Shown one piece after another: positions 44,111 through 53,897 of a stretch of 64,000 nucleotides of DNA; position 1 is the stretch's first letter; the number at the start of each line of letters is the position of its first letter. The notes under the pieces were generated by a model, which worked only from the letters and a program-made list of their open reading frames with translations, did no database searches and was not told the DNA's origin. The stretch lies in the NCBI RefSeq assembly GCF_024505145.1, contig NZ_JANIAA010000007.1, forward strand, positions 124,001 to 188,000, in the 5' to 3' direction. The stretch is from Streptomyces rugosispiralis. Its GTDB lineage: Bacteria; Actinomycetota; Actinomycetes; Streptomycetales; Streptomycetaceae. Made by a program: the position numbers and the translations under genes.

Positions 44111-45286
44111 GTGCGACGTCCTCGCGTCACCTCTGTTCTCGCCGCCGCTGCCGCCGTGGTGCTCGTGGCGGGCTGCTCGTCCGACGGCGACAGCATCACC
44201 AGACCGGGTGGCCGCTCCTCCGCGCCCACGGAGCCGGGCGGCGGTGGCTCCTCCTCGGGCGCGCCCTCGCCGACGGAGTCCGCGGCGCCCGCGAAGGGCT
44301 CGGTGAAGGTGGAGCGCACGCTCACCACGAAGCTGGACTCCCCCTGGGGGCTCGCGCCGCTGCCCGGCGGGGATCTGCTGGTCTCCTCGCGGGACACCGG
44401 GAAGATCTTCAAGGTCTCGGCGGACTCGGGGAAGAAGACCGAGCTGGGGTCCGTCCCGGGCGTCTCCGCCGCCGGTGAGGGCGGGCTGCTGGGGCTGGCG
44501 GTCTCCTCCGACTTCGGCACGGACCATATGGTCTATGGGTACTTCACCACCGATTCGGACAACCGCATCGTCCGGATGGTGTACGACGACAAGCGCCCCG
44601 CCGGCAATCAGCTCGGCGCCCCGGACACGATCTTCAAGGGCATCCCCAAGGGCACGATCCACAACGGGGGCCGCATCGCCTTCGGTCCGGACAAGATGCT
44701 CTACGCGGGCACGGGAGAGAGCGGTGACCGCGGGCTCGCCCAGGACATGGACTCCTTCGGCGGCAAGATCCTGCGGATGACCCCGGACGGCGAGCCCGCG
44801 CCCCGCAATCCGGATGCCCAGTCGGTCGTCTACTCCCCGGGTCACCGCAATGTGCAGGGCCTGGCCTGGGATGCGGACAAGCGGTTGTGGGCCTCCGAGT
44901 TCGGCCAGGACACCTGGGACGAGCTCAATCTGATCGAGCCGGGCAAGAACTACGGCTGGCCGGAGGCGGAGGGCAAGGCCGGGAAGAAGGGCTTCGCCGA
45001 TCCGCTCGAGCAGTGGAAGCCCAAGGACGCCTCGCCGAGCGGAATCGCCTTCGCCAAGGGCTCGATCTGGATGGCGGGGCTGCGCGGTGAGCGGCTGTGG
45101 CGCATCCCGCTGAAGGGCGACAAGGCGGCGGCGAAGCCTCAGTCGTTCCTGGACGGGAAGTACGGACGGCTGCGCACCGTGGTGGCGGCGGACGACGGGG
45201 GGCTGTGGCTGACCACGAGCAATACGGACGGGCGCAGTAAGCCGGGCCGGGAGGACGACCGGATTCTGCGGCTGGAGGTCCGCTGA
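44111..45286 (+). CDS. PQQ-dependent sugar dehydrogenase-like lipoprotein
   Basis: This six-bladed beta-propeller glucose/aldose dehydrogenase-like protein is anchored to the outer face of the membrane. GTG 44111 follows GGAGAGG and gives 391 residues; the ATG at 44093 is the alternative. A lipoprotein signal with lipobox LVAG-C near residue 22 and a Ser/Gly/Pro linker come first. Propeller motifs are SPWGLAPLPGG, GLLGLAVSSDF, HNGGRIAFGPD, YAGTGESGDR, YSPGHRNVQGLAWD and FGQDTWDELNLIEPGKNYGWP, the last containing expected Ca/PQQ-site residues. The true substrate of bacterial homologues of this type is often uncertain. No PQQ synthesis genes are in the window. Confidence 0.9.
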   Translation: MRRPRVTSVLAAAAAVVLVAGCSSDGDSITRPGGRSSAPTEPGGGGSSSGAPSPTESAAPAKGSVKVERTLTTKLDSPWGLAPLPGGDLLVSSRDTGKIFKVSADSGKKTELGSVPGVSAAGEGGLLGLAVSSDFGTDHMVYGYFTTDSDNRIVRMVYDDKRPAGNQLGAPDTIFKGIPKGTIHNGGRIAFGPDKMLYAGTGESGDRGLAQDMDSFGGKILRMTPDGEPAPRNPDAQSVVYSPGHRNVQGLAWDADKRLWASEFGQDTWDELNLIEPGKNYGWPEAEGKAGKKGFADPLEQWKPKDASPSGIAFAKGSIWMAGLRGERLWRIPLKGDKAAAKPQSFLDGKYGRLRTVVAADDGGLWLTTSNTDGRSKPGREDDRILRLEVR

Positions 45287-45427
45287 GGGGAGATCCGCGA
45301 GGAGATCCGCTGAAGGGAGGTCGAATCGGCCGGTTGGGGCGTTGAGTTCGGCCGACATGGTGCGGAGTGCCCGTTCTGTGACGGGTCTGCCTACACTGGC
45401 AGCAGTCGCACGCCTACGGGGGTCGTC

Positions 45428-45595
45428 ATGTTCAACCTCATCGAGGAACTGTTCGCGCCCGGCCGCAAGCACACCGAGGAAGAGCGCAACCGGCTGGAGT
45501 ACACGCTCGACGAGACGCGCAGCAGCGACCCGGGGAAGGGTCCGATAGACCTCGACTCCGGGCGAGTGGTGATCCGGCCCCGCGAAGGGGACTGA
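45428..45595 (+). CDS. DUF6191-type small protein (55 aa)
   Basis: ATG 45428 gives a 55-residue protein reading MFNLIEELFAPGRKHTEEE, then an Arg/Glu-rich helix, and ending GPIDLDSGRVVIRPREGD. I recognise the pattern (FEELFxPGRKHTxEExxRLE and GPIDLxSGxVVI) as a small actinobacterial family, DUF6191, of unknown function. There is no clear ribosome site (GGGGGTCGTC precedes). The N-terminus is amphipathic. It lies alone between the sugar dehydrogenase gene and the convergent LuxR gene. Several imperfect 16-17-nt repeats follow from its last codons. Confidence 0.72.
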   Translation: MFNLIEELFAPGRKHTEEERNRLEYTLDETRSSDPGKGPIDLDSGRVVIRPREGD

Positions 45596-45651
45596 TCCGG
45601 CAGGGGGACTGCCCTGGAGGGGGGCTGGCCTGGAAAGGGACTGGCCCGGCA
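45584..45651 (+). repeat. Imperfect 16-17-nt tandem repeats at the end of the DUF6191 gene
   Basis: Four units of the type AGGGGACTGNCCNGG begin in the last codons of the gene and run into the spacer. Confidence 0.7.
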
Positions 45652-45734
45652 GGCGGTCGGCGCACCGCGCGTCTTGTCGCCCCCGGCGTCCCGTCAGCGC
45701 TCCCGCGTCCCGTCGGCACGCACCGCGCACACCG

Positions 45735-48700
45735 TCAGCGTGCCGCCGCGCCGTCGGCCAGGCCGTCCACCAGGCGTAGTCGATGGGCCACGGCCGCTGC
45801 CTCGGTCCGCCCCGAGACGCCCAGCTTGGCCAGGATGTTGGAGACATGGACGCTGGCCGTCTTGGGCGAGATGAAGAGCTCCTCGGCGATCTGGCGATTG
45901 CTGCGCCCGTCGGCGACCAGCCGCAGCACATCCCGTTCGCGGGGCGTCAGCCCCAGTTCCTCGGCCGGATCGACGGGTTCGGCAGGTTTGGCGGGCTCGG
46001 CGGCCGGGGCCGGAGAGCCCGGGGCCGGGGGCAGCGCGGGGGCTCGGTGCCGGGACGCGTCGAGCGCTGCGCGGGTCGCGGCGGACGGCAGGGGCAGCCG
46101 GGCGCGGCGGGCCAGCAGTTCGATCTCCTCACGCAGCGGACGGGCGCCCAGCCGGTCGGCCACGACATGCGCCTGGGCGAGCAGTTCAGCGGCGTGGTCG
46201 CGATCGGCCTGGGCCGGGGCGCCTTGGCCATGGGCACCATGGCCGGAGACGCCCTGACCGGGAACGCCCTGACCGGAGGTGATCCCGCCGGGGGCACCCT
46301 GGCCGGAGGCGCCATGGCCGGGGGTGATCCGGCTGTGGCCATCCCGGGCGGGGGCACCCTGGCCGGAGGTGATCCGGGCGGGGGTGAGCAGTGCTTCCGC
46401 CCAGCGGTGGCGGGCGCGGGCCAGCGGATACGGGCGGTCCAGCGCGGCGAAGGCGGCCGTGGCCTCGGCCCAGAGGTCGGGCCGGTTCCGGCCCTCGGCC
46501 CGCGCCAGTTCGGCCTGGACCATCGCCGCGTGGGCCCGCCACACCGGCACGGGCTGCGACAGCCGTTTCACCGCCGCCCGGAGGCGGGCCAGGGCCTCGC
46601 CCCGGCCCGGCTCGGCCGTGGGCAGTCCGCGCGCGGCCGACTCGGCCGCGGTGGCCGTGTACAGCAACCGCCAGGCGTAGCGCTGCATCCCGGGCGGGAA
46701 ACCGGCCGTCACGGCCTGGTCCAGCAGGGTCCGGACCTCCAGGATCCGGCCACGCGCCGCCGCGAGTTCGATGGCGTGCCCCATGATCTGGAGGGAGTAC
46801 TGCGGTGCGGTGTTGCGGGCGCCGTAGTGCTCACGGGCGGCGGCCAGCTCGCGCTCCGCCGTGTCCCACTCCCCGCGGGACAGCGCCAGCTGGGCGAGCC
46901 GGTTGGCGGCGGTGCCGCGCGGCTTGGTGCCGAGGGCGAGCCGCCGGGTCTTCAGGGCCGCCGCCTCCGCCTCGTCCCAGCGGCCCAGGGAGAACAGCGA
47001 CTCGGCCAGATTCCCGTACACCCAAGCCCGGGAGTCCACCAGGCCGACCCGGTCCAGGATCCGGGCGCCCTCCTCGGCGGTCTCCACCGCGTCGGCCGAC
47101 CGGCCGACCCCCTCCAGCGCCGAGGCCAGATTGACATAGCAGCGCCCCAGGACGCTGATGTCGCCGAGGGCCAGGGCCCGCTCGCAGACCTCGCGCATCT
47201 CGGCCAGCCCGCGCTCGATGTCGCCGGAGTCACCGGTGAAGTAGCCCAGCGTCAGGCGGGCGTTCAGCTCCGTGCTCTCGGCGCCGACCAGCCGGGCCAG
47301 CTCCACCGCCCGTTCGGCGGCGGCCAGGCCCTCGGCACCCGGCCGGTGGGTCATCGTCCAGCCCGCCACCTGCGCCATGACCTCGGCGTGCACGGGGGAC
47401 GGCGGCAGCCCGCGCACCAGCTCCTGGGCGCGGCTCAGCTCCTCCCAGCCGTCGCCGCGGGCCAGGCCCTCCATCAGTTTGCTCTGCTGGGTCCAGAACC
47501 AGGCGGCCCGCAGCGGGTCGTCACCGTCGCGGTCCAGCGTCCGCAGGGCCCGCTTGCTGACGGTCAGCGCCCGCTCCCGCTGCCCGGACATATGCGCGGC
47601 CACCACCACTTCGGCGAGCAGATCGAGATGGCGCAGCGGCTGGTCCGTACAGCCGCAGGCGGGGTACGCCTCCGCGTAGTCCATCGGCCGCTGGGCCCGC
47701 CGTATCTCCTTGGGGGCGTCCTCCCACAGCTCCATGGCCCGCTCCAGCAGCCGCAGCTGCTCCGCGTGGGCGTACCGCCGCCGCGCCTCGACGGACGCCT
47801 GGAGCACGGCGGGCAGGGCCTTGGCGGGGTCGTGTGCGTGGTACCAGTAGCTGGCCAGCCGGGCGGCCCGCTCATCGGCCCGTACCAACGCGGGCTCGGC
47901 CTCCAGGGCCTCCGCGAAGCGCCGGTTGAGCCGGGACCGCTCCCCGGGCAGCAGATCGTCCCGCACGGCCTCGCGCACCAGCGAATGCCGGAAGCGGTAG
48001 CCGCTGTCGTCGGCGGTGGGGCGCAGGATGTTCGCCCCGACGGCGGCCCGCAAGGCGTCGATCAGCTCGTCCTCGCCCAGCCGGGCGACCGCGCGCAGCA
48101 GTTCGTACTCCACCGAGGAGCCGCCCTCGGCGAGGATCCGCGCCACCCCCTGGGCCTCCTCGGACAGCGCCTCGACCCGCACCAGCAGCAGATCGCGCAG
48201 GGATTCGCTGAGCCCGGTGGCGCAGCCCTCGTTGAGGGAGCGGGCGATCTCCTCCACGAAGAAGGCGTTGCCGTCGCTGCGCTTGAAGATCCGGTCGACC
48301 AGCTCGCGCTCCGGCTCGGCCCCGTTGATCCCGGTGAGCTGGGCGTGCACCTCGCCGCGGGTGAAGCGGGACAGCTCGATGCGCCGCACCTCGCGCATCC
48401 GGTCCACCTCGGCGAGGAACGGGCGCAGCGGATGGCGGCGGTGGATGTCGTCGGAGCGGTAGGTGGCCACGACCAGCAGCCGGGCGCTGAGCAGCGAGCG
48501 GAAGAGATAGCCGAGCAGCTCGCGGGTGGAGCGGTCGGCCCAGTGCAGATCCTCGATGGCGACGACGAGGGTGCGCTCCGCGGCCAGCCGCTCCAGCAGC
48601 CGGACGGTGAGCTCGAACAGCCGGGCCCGGCCGTCCTCGTCGTGGGACGCGCGGGAGGTCTCGCCCAGCTCGGGCAGCAGCCGGGCCAGCTCGCCCTCCT

Positions 48701-49019
48701 GCCCCGCGGCGGCCCCGTCCAGCTCGGTGCCCAGCTTGCGGCGCAGTGAGCGCAGCACGGTGGACACGGGCGCGAACGGCAGCCCGTCGGCGCCGATTTC
48801 CACACAGCCGCCGACCGCCGCGACCGCCCCGGCGGCCACGGCCGAGGCCAGGAACTCGTCGATGAGCCGGGTCTTGCCGACCCCCGCCTCTCCGCCCACC
48901 AGCAGCACCTGCGGCTCGCCCGCGGTGGCGCGGGCGAGCGCGTCCTCGAGAGTGGCCAACTCCTGGGCGCGGCCGATGAACACCGGGCTGACGGACGTGG
49001 TGTGCACGTCGTCGAGCAT
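45735..49019 (-). CDS. Large ATP-binding LuxR-family regulator (LAL/MalT type)
   Basis: This transcriptional regulator has a STAND-type ATPase. ATG 49019 ([17 protein letters not shown]) gives 1094 residues; GTG codons at 49037/49040 or a repeat-bearing extension up to 49223 are possible. Walker A is [11 protein letters not shown] and Walker [13 protein letters not shown], in an N-terminal AAA-like module. A long TPR-like helical region spans about 430-890. A Gly/Gln low-complexity insert (GQGAPG, GQGVPG, GHGASG) follows. The C-terminal LuxR helix-turn-helix is [45 protein letters not shown]. Members often activate carbohydrate or secondary-metabolite genes. Here no cluster is adjacent, so the target is unknown. 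Confidence 0.92.
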   Translation of the reverse strand: MLDDVHTTSVSPVFIGRAQELATLEDALARATAGEPQVLLVGGEAGVGKTRLIDEFLASAVAAGAVAAVGGCVEIGADGLPFAPVSTVLRSLRRKLGTELDGAAAGQEGELARLLPELGETSRASHDEDGRARLFELTVRLLERLAAERTLVVAIEDLHWADRSTRELLGYLFRSLLSARLLVVATYRSDDIHRRHPLRPFLAEVDRMREVRRIELSRFTRGEVHAQLTGINGAEPERELVDRIFKRSDGNAFFVEEIARSLNEGCATGLSESLRDLLLVRVEALSEEAQGVARILAEGGSSVEYELLRAVARLGEDELIDALRAAVGANILRPTADDSGYRFRHSLVREAVRDDLLPGERSRLNRRFAEALEAEPALVRADERAARLASYWYHAHDPAKALPAVLQASVEARRRYAHAEQLRLLERAMELWEDAPKEIRRAQRPMDYAEAYPACGCTDQPLRHLDLLAEVVVAAHMSGQRERALTVSKRALRTLDRDGDDPLRAAWFWTQQSKLMEGLARGDGWEELSRAQELVRGLPPSPVHAEVMAQVAGWTMTHRPGAEGLAAAERAVELARLVGAESTELNARLTLGYFTGDSGDIERGLAEMREVCERALALGDISVLGRCYVNLASALEGVGRSADAVETAEEGARILDRVGLVDSRAWVYGNLAESLFSLGRWDEAEAAALKTRRLALGTKPRGTAANRLAQLALSRGEWDTAERELAAAREHYGARNTAPQYSLQIMGHAIELAAARGRILEVRTLLDQAVTAGFPPGMQRYAWRLLYTATAAESAARGLPTAEPGRGEALARLRAAVKRLSQPVPVWRAHAAMVQAELARAEGRNRPDLWAEATAAFAALDRPYPLARARHRWAEALLTPARITSGQGAPARDGHSRITPGHGASGQGAPGGITSGQGVPGQGVSGHGAHGQGAPAQADRDHAAELLAQAHVVADRLGARPLREEIELLARRARLPLPSAATRAALDASRHRAPALPPAPGSPAPAAEPAKPAEPVDPAEELGLTPRERDVLRLVADGRSNRQIAEELFISPKTASVHVSNILAKLGVSGRTEAAAVAHRLRLVDGLADGAAAR

Positions 49020-49050
49020 CGCACAGGGGACCGACACCACGGCACCGACT

Positions 49051-49140
49051 TTTCCGGCGCCCACCGCTCCGGCTGCCATCACTTCGGCGCCCACCGTTCC
49101 GGCCGCCATCACTTCGGCGCCCACCGTTCCGGTACCCACC
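49051..49140 (-). repeat. Three 30-nt tandem repeats upstream of the LuxR gene
   Basis: Units 49051-49080, 49081-49110 and 49111-49140 share GGCGCCCACCGNTCCGG. The last two are identical over their first 22 nt. If the longer LuxR start is used they encode [14 protein letters not shown] repeats; otherwise they are leader DNA. Confidence 0.8.
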
Positions 49141-49235
49141 GTTCCGGCGCTCCCGCATCCGGACCCCACCGCTCGGGCGCCCCTCACTCCGGCTCCCCTC
49201 CCGGCCCCCATGGCGAGCGGCACGCCCCGCCGCCG

Positions 49236-49427
49236 TCAGGCCGCCGTGCCGTACGACCGTGGTGAGCGGTCGCCGCGCCACCGCCGGACCGGCCTCAGCC
49301 GCCCTCCCCTCTCCCGCCCGGCAGACCGGCCGCCGGGTCCCTCCGCCGCCTCCCGGGCCAGCCGGTGGGCGGCGGCCTCCCGCCGCAGCTCGGCCTCGCG
49401 GATCCGGTGCAACTCATGGTGCAGCAT
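49236..49427 (-). CDS. Small Arg/Glu-rich protein of unknown function (63 aa)
   Basis: ATG 49427 follows CAGGGAGAACGCC and gives 63 residues starting MLHHELHRIREAELRREAA and then AHRLAREA, a charged helix. The Arg/Gly-rich tail is probably disordered. Proteins with this MLHxELHxxRxAELxRxAxxxRLAREA opening are common in Streptomyces (remembered); no function is known to me. An in-frame extension to 49496 lacks a ribosome site. It lies upstream of the LuxR gene and could be co-transcribed with it. Confidence 0.65.
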   Translation of the reverse strand: MLHHELHRIREAELRREAAAHRLAREAAEGPGGRSAGRERGGRLRPVRRWRGDRSPRSYGTAA

Positions 49428-49577
49428 GGCGTTCTCCCTGGTGACGAGTGGTTTCGAGGAACGCGTCCACTCTCGCCGCCCAGGAGGGCCCGGCACATCG
49501 GGAGGCTGCCCGATCTTCGCTCGGACCAGGGCCTTAGACGCCCCGCCCGTACGGCTGAGGAAGTCCGGGAAGGGTCC

Positions 49578-52049
49578 TTAGAGCACCGGCGACCGCGCCG
49601 TACCGGCCCGCGCCGCGCCCTCCGTGGGCTGTCCCGGAAGCGGCGCGGCCACCGCCCCCGGCCCGGACGCCGAACCCTCGCCATCGCCCTTGCCCTCGCC
49701 ATCGCCCTTGCCCTCGCCATCGCCCTTGCCCTCGGCGCCGACCTCGGCGTCGCCCGCGCCCTCGCCCGCGCCCTCGCCCTCGCCCTCGCCCTCGCCCTCC
49801 GCCTCGATGCTGATCCTCGGCAGCAGCCGCTCCAGCCAGCCCGGCAGCCACCAGTTGGCGCCCCCGAGCAGATGCATCAGCGCGGGCACCAGGAGCGTAC
49901 GGAGGACGAAGGCGTCCAGGGCGACCGCGGCCGCCAGTCCGATGCCGAACATCCCGATGATCCGGTCGCCGCTGAGCACGAAGGCCGAGAAGACCGCGAT
50001 CATGATGACGGCCGCGGAGTTGATGACCCGGCTGGTCTCGGCGAGCCCCACCCGGACCGCGGTGCGGTTGTCGCGGGTGCGCCGCCACTCCTCGTACATC
50101 CGGCTGACCAGGAAGACCTGGTAGTCCATGGAGAGCCCGAAGAGCACCGAGACCATGATCACCGGAAGGAAGGGCTCGATCGGGCCCGCCCTGCCCAGCC
50201 CCAGCAGTTCGCTCCCCCAGCCCCATTGGAAGATCGCGACCACCACGCCGAAGGACGACGCGACGGCGGCCACATTCATGACCGCCGCCTTGATCGGGAT
50301 GCCGATGCTGCGGAACGCGAGCAGCAACAGCACACATCCCAGCGCCACCACCACCCCCACGAACAGCGGCAGCTTGCTCACGATCACCGCGGCGAAGTCG
50401 TCGTAGCCCGCGGTCAGCCCGCCCACGTAGACCCGCAGCGAGCTGCCCTCCTCGGCCCGGGGCAGCACCTCGGCGCGCAGCCGTTCGACGAGGTCGGAGG
50501 TGTCCTGTGACTGCGGTGCCGTCGTGGGGACGACCGTGATGACGCCGGTGTCGCCGCCTCCGCCCAGGTCCGCGGCGGTCACCGAGGCCACCCCGTGGAT
50601 GGTGCGCAGGGTCTCGGGCAGTCGGGTGAAGGCCATACGGTCGTCGGCCCCGTCCATGCTGCCTATGAGCGTCAACGGGCCGTTGAAACCTGGGCCGAAC
50701 CCCTCGGCCAGTAGGTCGTACGCCCGTCGCGTGGTCGAGGACGCGGAGCCGTTGCCCTGATCCGAGGTGCCCAGGTGGAGCGAGAACGTGGGGAGGGCGA
50801 GCACCGCGATGAGGGCGGCCGCGACCGCCCCGAGCAGTTTGGGGCGGCGCTCGACGCAGAGCGCCCAGCGTGCGCACAGGCCCTGGGACGCCGCGGCTTC
50901 CGGCCCCCGCTCGGCCAGCCGTCTGCGCTCCCTGCGGCTCAGGGCCCGCATCCCGATCAGGCCGAGCAGCGCGGGCAGCAGGGTGAGCGAGGCGGCGACC
51001 GTAAGGGCGACGGTGAGCGCCGCCGCGACCGCCACCCCGTTGAGGAAGGACAGCCGCAGGACGAGCATGCCGAGCAGCGCGAGACAGACGGTCGCGCCCG
51101 CGAAGACCACCGCGCGCCCCGAGGTGGCCACCGCGCGCTGGGCGGCCTGTTCGACCGACAGCCCCCGCCGCAGCCCCTTGCGGTGCCGGGTGACGATGAA
51201 CAGCGCGTAGTCGATCCCCACGCCGAGGCCGATCAGCATGCCGAGCATGGGCGCGAAGTCGGCGATGGTCATGGCGTGGCCGAGCAGCCCGATGGCCGCG
51301 TACGCGGTGCCGACGCCGATGAGCGCGGTGGCGATCGGCAGCAGCGTCGCCGCGAGCGAGCCGAAGGCGAGGAAGAGCACCACGGCGGCCACGCCGACCC
51401 CGATGGCCTCGCTCAGATGGGCGGGTCCGGTCCGCTCGGTGAGCCCGGCGCCCGCACCGCCCATCTCGACCTGAAGGCCCTTGGCCCCGGAGGCGGCGGA
51501 GCGCACCGTGTCGAGCACCCGGCGCACCTCCGCCTCGCCCAGGTCGGCGGCGGGTTCGCGGAAGACGACGGTGGCGTAGGCGGTGTGCCCGTCGGCGCTG
51601 ATCCGGCCGTTGTCACCGGCCTCGCCGAGCCCGCCGGATCCGCCCAACCGGGCGGTGTCACCGGCGCCGTACGGACCGGTCCCGGAGACGGCGCCGGACG
51701 GACCGGTCGCCGGGACGGCGCCGTACGGGCCCGTCACGGAGGCGACGCCGGGCAGGTCCGCGACCTGCCGCAGCGCCGCCGTCATCCGCCGCTCGACCTC
51801 TGGGGCGCGTACGGTGCCCGCGCCGTCCGCGGTGTGCCAGACGATGGTGTCGCTGTCCCCCGCCCGTTCCGGCAGCCGCCGCTCCACCAGGGCGGAGACC
51901 TTGGAGGAGTCGGTGCCCGGGATGTCGTAGTCGTCGGAGTACGCCGAGCCCGTCACGGCCGCCGCCGCGGCGACCCCGGCGAAGGCGGCCAGCCACAGCA
52001 CGATGACGATGGCGCGGCGCCTGAGACACCAGCGGGCGAGTGCGGCCAT
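49578..52049 (-). CDS. MMPL/RND-superfamily transporter
   Basis: This 823-residue inner-membrane transporter of the MMPL family (actinobacterial RND exporters of lipids or polyketides) has about 12 helices. It shows the two-fold RND plan: a helix, a large extracytoplasmic loop, five helices, repeated. The conserved acidic/Tyr stretch GLGVGIDYALFIVTRHRKGL occurs after the first loop, and its counterpart MVSVLFGLSMDYQVFLVSRMYEEW in the second half. An extra Gly/Pro/Tyr-rich insert (TGPYGAVPATGPSGAV) interrupts the first loop. The C-terminus is a repetitive EGEGEG/KGDGEG tail. The substrate is unknown. It is divergent from the M81 peptidase gene across 128 bp. Confidence 0.93.
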   Translation of the reverse strand: MAALARWCLRRRAIVIVLWLAAFAGVAAAAAVTGSAYSDDYDIPGTDSSKVSALVERRLPERAGDSDTIVWHTADGAGTVRAPEVERRMTAALRQVADLPGVASVTGPYGAVPATGPSGAVSGTGPYGAGDTARLGGSGGLGEAGDNGRISADGHTAYATVVFREPAADLGEAEVRRVLDTVRSAASGAKGLQVEMGGAGAGLTERTGPAHLSEAIGVGVAAVVLFLAFGSLAATLLPIATALIGVGTAYAAIGLLGHAMTIADFAPMLGMLIGLGVGIDYALFIVTRHRKGLRRGLSVEQAAQRAVATSGRAVVFAGATVCLALLGMLVLRLSFLNGVAVAAALTVALTVAASLTLLPALLGLIGMRALSRRERRRLAERGPEAAASQGLCARWALCVERRPKLLGAVAAALIAVLALPTFSLHLGTSDQGNGSASSTTRRAYDLLAEGFGPGFNGPLTLIGSMDGADDRMAFTRLPETLRTIHGVASVTAADLGGGGDTGVITVVPTTAPQSQDTSDLVERLRAEVLPRAEEGSSLRVYVGGLTAGYDDFAAVIVSKLPLFVGVVVALGCVLLLLAFRSIGIPIKAAVMNVAAVASSFGVVVAIFQWGWGSELLGLGRAGPIEPFLPVIMVSVLFGLSMDYQVFLVSRMYEEWRRTRDNRTAVRVGLAETSRVINSAAVIMIAVFSAFVLSGDRIIGMFGIGLAAAVALDAFVLRTLLVPALMHLLGGANWWLPGWLERLLPRISIEAEGEGEGEGEGAGEGAGDAEVGAEGKGDGEGKGDGEGKGDGEGSASGPGAVAAPLPGQPTEGAARAGTARSPVL
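49681..49734 (-). repeat. 18-nt tandem repeats in the MMPL gene 3' end
   Basis: CCATCGCCCTTGCCCTCG is repeated three times without change (49681-49734), encoding EGKGDG units. A run of CCCTCG-type hexamers at about 49750-49800 encodes the neighbouring EGEGEG tract. Confidence 0.92.
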
Positions 52050-52177
52050 GGCTGCTTTCCGGGTCGTGCGCCGAGGGGCGCCGTGATGTGCTTGTGACCT
52101 GGCACTCTGCCAGGCGAAAGAGATCCTTTGTCCCCTTTGTGGGCTTCACCACATGAGCGAGGGGGAAGTCGGAGAGC

Positions 52178-53668
52178 ATGAATCCTGCCCCGTCCGGAGG
52201 CCGTCGCCCGCGTATCGGCATCGGCGGTATGCACATCGAGTCCAGCACCTTCAGCCCGCACCGCGCGGCCTACGACGACTTCCGCGTCACCCGCGGCGCC
52301 GAGCTGCTGGACCGCTACGCCTGGACCCGGCCGGACGGCGAACTGGCCGGGCGCGCCGAGTGGGTGCCGCTGCTCCACGCCGTCTCGCTCCCCGGCGGCC
52401 CGGTCGAGCGCGAGACCTACGACCGGATCAAGGGCGAGCTGATCGAGCGGCTGCGGCGGGCCGGTCCGCTCGACGGGCTGGTCTACGACATCCACGGCGC
52501 GATGAGCGTGGTGGGTCTGGAGGACGCCGAGGGCGATCTGACCGAGGCCGTACGGGAGGCGATCGGGCCCGACGCGCTGATCTCCGCCGCCATGGACCTC
52601 CACGGCAATGTCTCCCGCCGCTTCGCCGGCCGGCTCGATCTGATCACCGCCCACCGGCTCGCCCCGCACGAGGACGCCTGGGAGACCCGCGAGCGCGCCG
52701 CCCGCAAGCTGGTGGAGCGCCTGGCCTCCGGCCGGGGCCGCCCGCACCTGGCCTGGGTGCAGATCCCGGTACTGCTGCCCGGTGAGCGCACCAGCACCCG
52801 TCTGGAGCCCGCCAAGTCGCTGTACGGGCGGCTGGCCGCCGTGGAGGCGATGGACGGCGTCGTGGACGCGGCGATCTGGGTGGGCTACGCCTGGGCCGAC
52901 GAGCCGCGCTGCCGGGCGGCCGTGGTGGTGACCGGTGACGACCCCGTGCTCGCCGTCGAGCAGACCCGCTCCCTGGCCCGCGAGTACTGGGAGATGCGCC
53001 GCGACTTCGCCTTCGTCGGCCCCACCGGCGGCGCCGACGAGTGCATCGCCGAGGCCGTCGCCTCCTCCGCCCGCCCCTTCCTGATCAGCGACTCCGGCGA
53101 CAATCCCACGGCCGGGGGCGCCGGGGACCTCGCCTATATGCTCGGGCGGCTGCTGGCCAACGAGGACCTGGCCGCCGGCCGCGCCACCGCACTGCACCCC
53201 GGGATCACCGATCCGGCGGCGGTCGCGGAGTGCTTCGCCGCCGGGCCGGGCGCGACGGTCCGGCTGTCCGTCGGCGGCGGGATCAGCCGGGGGACGGCGG
53301 ACCACGCCGCGCCCTGCGAGCTGACCGGCGAGGTGGTCGCGCTGCGCCGGGACGACCCGGTCGGCGGGGACCTCGCGGCGGTGCGGCACGGGGGCGTCAC
53401 GGCGATCCTGGTCAGCCGCCGCAAGCCGTTCCACACCCTGGCCGACTTCGGCGAGCTGGACCCGCGCGGCTATGACCTCGTGGTCGTCAAGATCGGCTAT
53501 CTGGAGCCCGAGCTGTACGCCCTGGCGGCGGACTGGCGGCTCGCGCTCACCCCCGGCGGGGTCGACCAGGACCTGGCGCGCCTGGGCCATCGGCGCCTCG
53601 TGCGGCCGCTGTACCCCTTCGACGACGAGGGGTTCGAGGTGCCGCATCTGGAGCCGCTGCTGCTCTAG
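52178..53668 (+). CDS. M81-family metallopeptidase (MlrC-like)
   Basis: This 496-residue protein has the two-domain plan of the M81/MlrC family, named after the enzyme for the last step of microcystin breakdown but widespread among bacteria without it. ATG 52178 follows GGGGGAAGTCGGAGAG. The N-terminal half contains GIGGMHIESSTFSP (metal-site His/Glu), LVYDIHGAMSVVG and AAMDLHGNVS. LITAHRLAPHEDAWETRERAA follows. The C-terminal domain has DSGDNPTAGGAGD and VVVKIGYLEPE. All expected His/Asp/Glu metal positions appear filled. A role in peptide or amide turnover is likely; the natural substrate is not known. Confidence 0.9.
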   Translation: MNPAPSGGRRPRIGIGGMHIESSTFSPHRAAYDDFRVTRGAELLDRYAWTRPDGELAGRAEWVPLLHAVSLPGGPVERETYDRIKGELIERLRRAGPLDGLVYDIHGAMSVVGLEDAEGDLTEAVREAIGPDALISAAMDLHGNVSRRFAGRLDLITAHRLAPHEDAWETRERAARKLVERLASGRGRPHLAWVQIPVLLPGERTSTRLEPAKSLYGRLAAVEAMDGVVDAAIWVGYAWADEPRCRAAVVVTGDDPVLAVEQTRSLAREYWEMRRDFAFVGPTGGADECIAEAVASSARPFLISDSGDNPTAGGAGDLAYMLGRLLANEDLAAGRATALHPGITDPAAVAECFAAGPGATVRLSVGGGISRGTADHAAPCELTGEVVALRRDDPVGGDLAAVRHGGVTAILVSRRKPFHTLADFGELDPRGYDLVVVKIGYLEPELYALAADWRLALTPGGVDQDLARLGHRRLVRPLYPFDDEGFEVPHLEPLLL

Positions 53669-53715
53669 CGCTCCGCGGGAAGTGGCGCGAGGTGCGGTCG
53701 TTCATCCGCGGCTGC

Positions 53716-53782
53716 GTCGTGGCTGGTCGCGCCCACGCGGCGGAGCCGCACATCGACACAGCCCCGCGCCCCTTCGGGGCGC
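53716..53782. repeat. Streptomyces intergenic repeat, long variant
   Basis: GTCGTGGCTGGTCGCGC and CCCCGCGCCCCTTCGGGGCGC, matching the element at 63505-63547, are separated here by about 30 bp (CCACGCGGCGGAGCCGCAC...). The final GCGCCCC-TTC-GGGGCGC forms a hairpin (53766-53782). Elements like this recur in streptomycete genomes (remembered). Confidence 0.7.
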
Positions 53783-53884
53783 AATCGAACCGCACCGGAC
53801 TTCAGTGAGGCCGCTTAGGGCTCTCGGGGGTGTCCGGCGGTCCTGACACCTGCGGCGGGCTGCTCCCCTCCCCTTCCCACAACT

Positions 53885-53897
53885 GGGGCTCCGCCCC
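53885..53897. repeat. Short GGGGCTCCGCCCC hairpin repeat
   Basis: GGGGC-TCC-GCCCC followed by GGACCCC, with CTCCCCTCC upstream, matches another intergenic repeat common in streptomycetes (remembered). Confidence 0.5.

Noticed and set aside
45783..48749. 988-residue plus-strand frame inside the LuxR gene
   Set aside because: Low-complexity shadow of the LuxR regulator, which has intact Walker and helix-turn-helix motifs.
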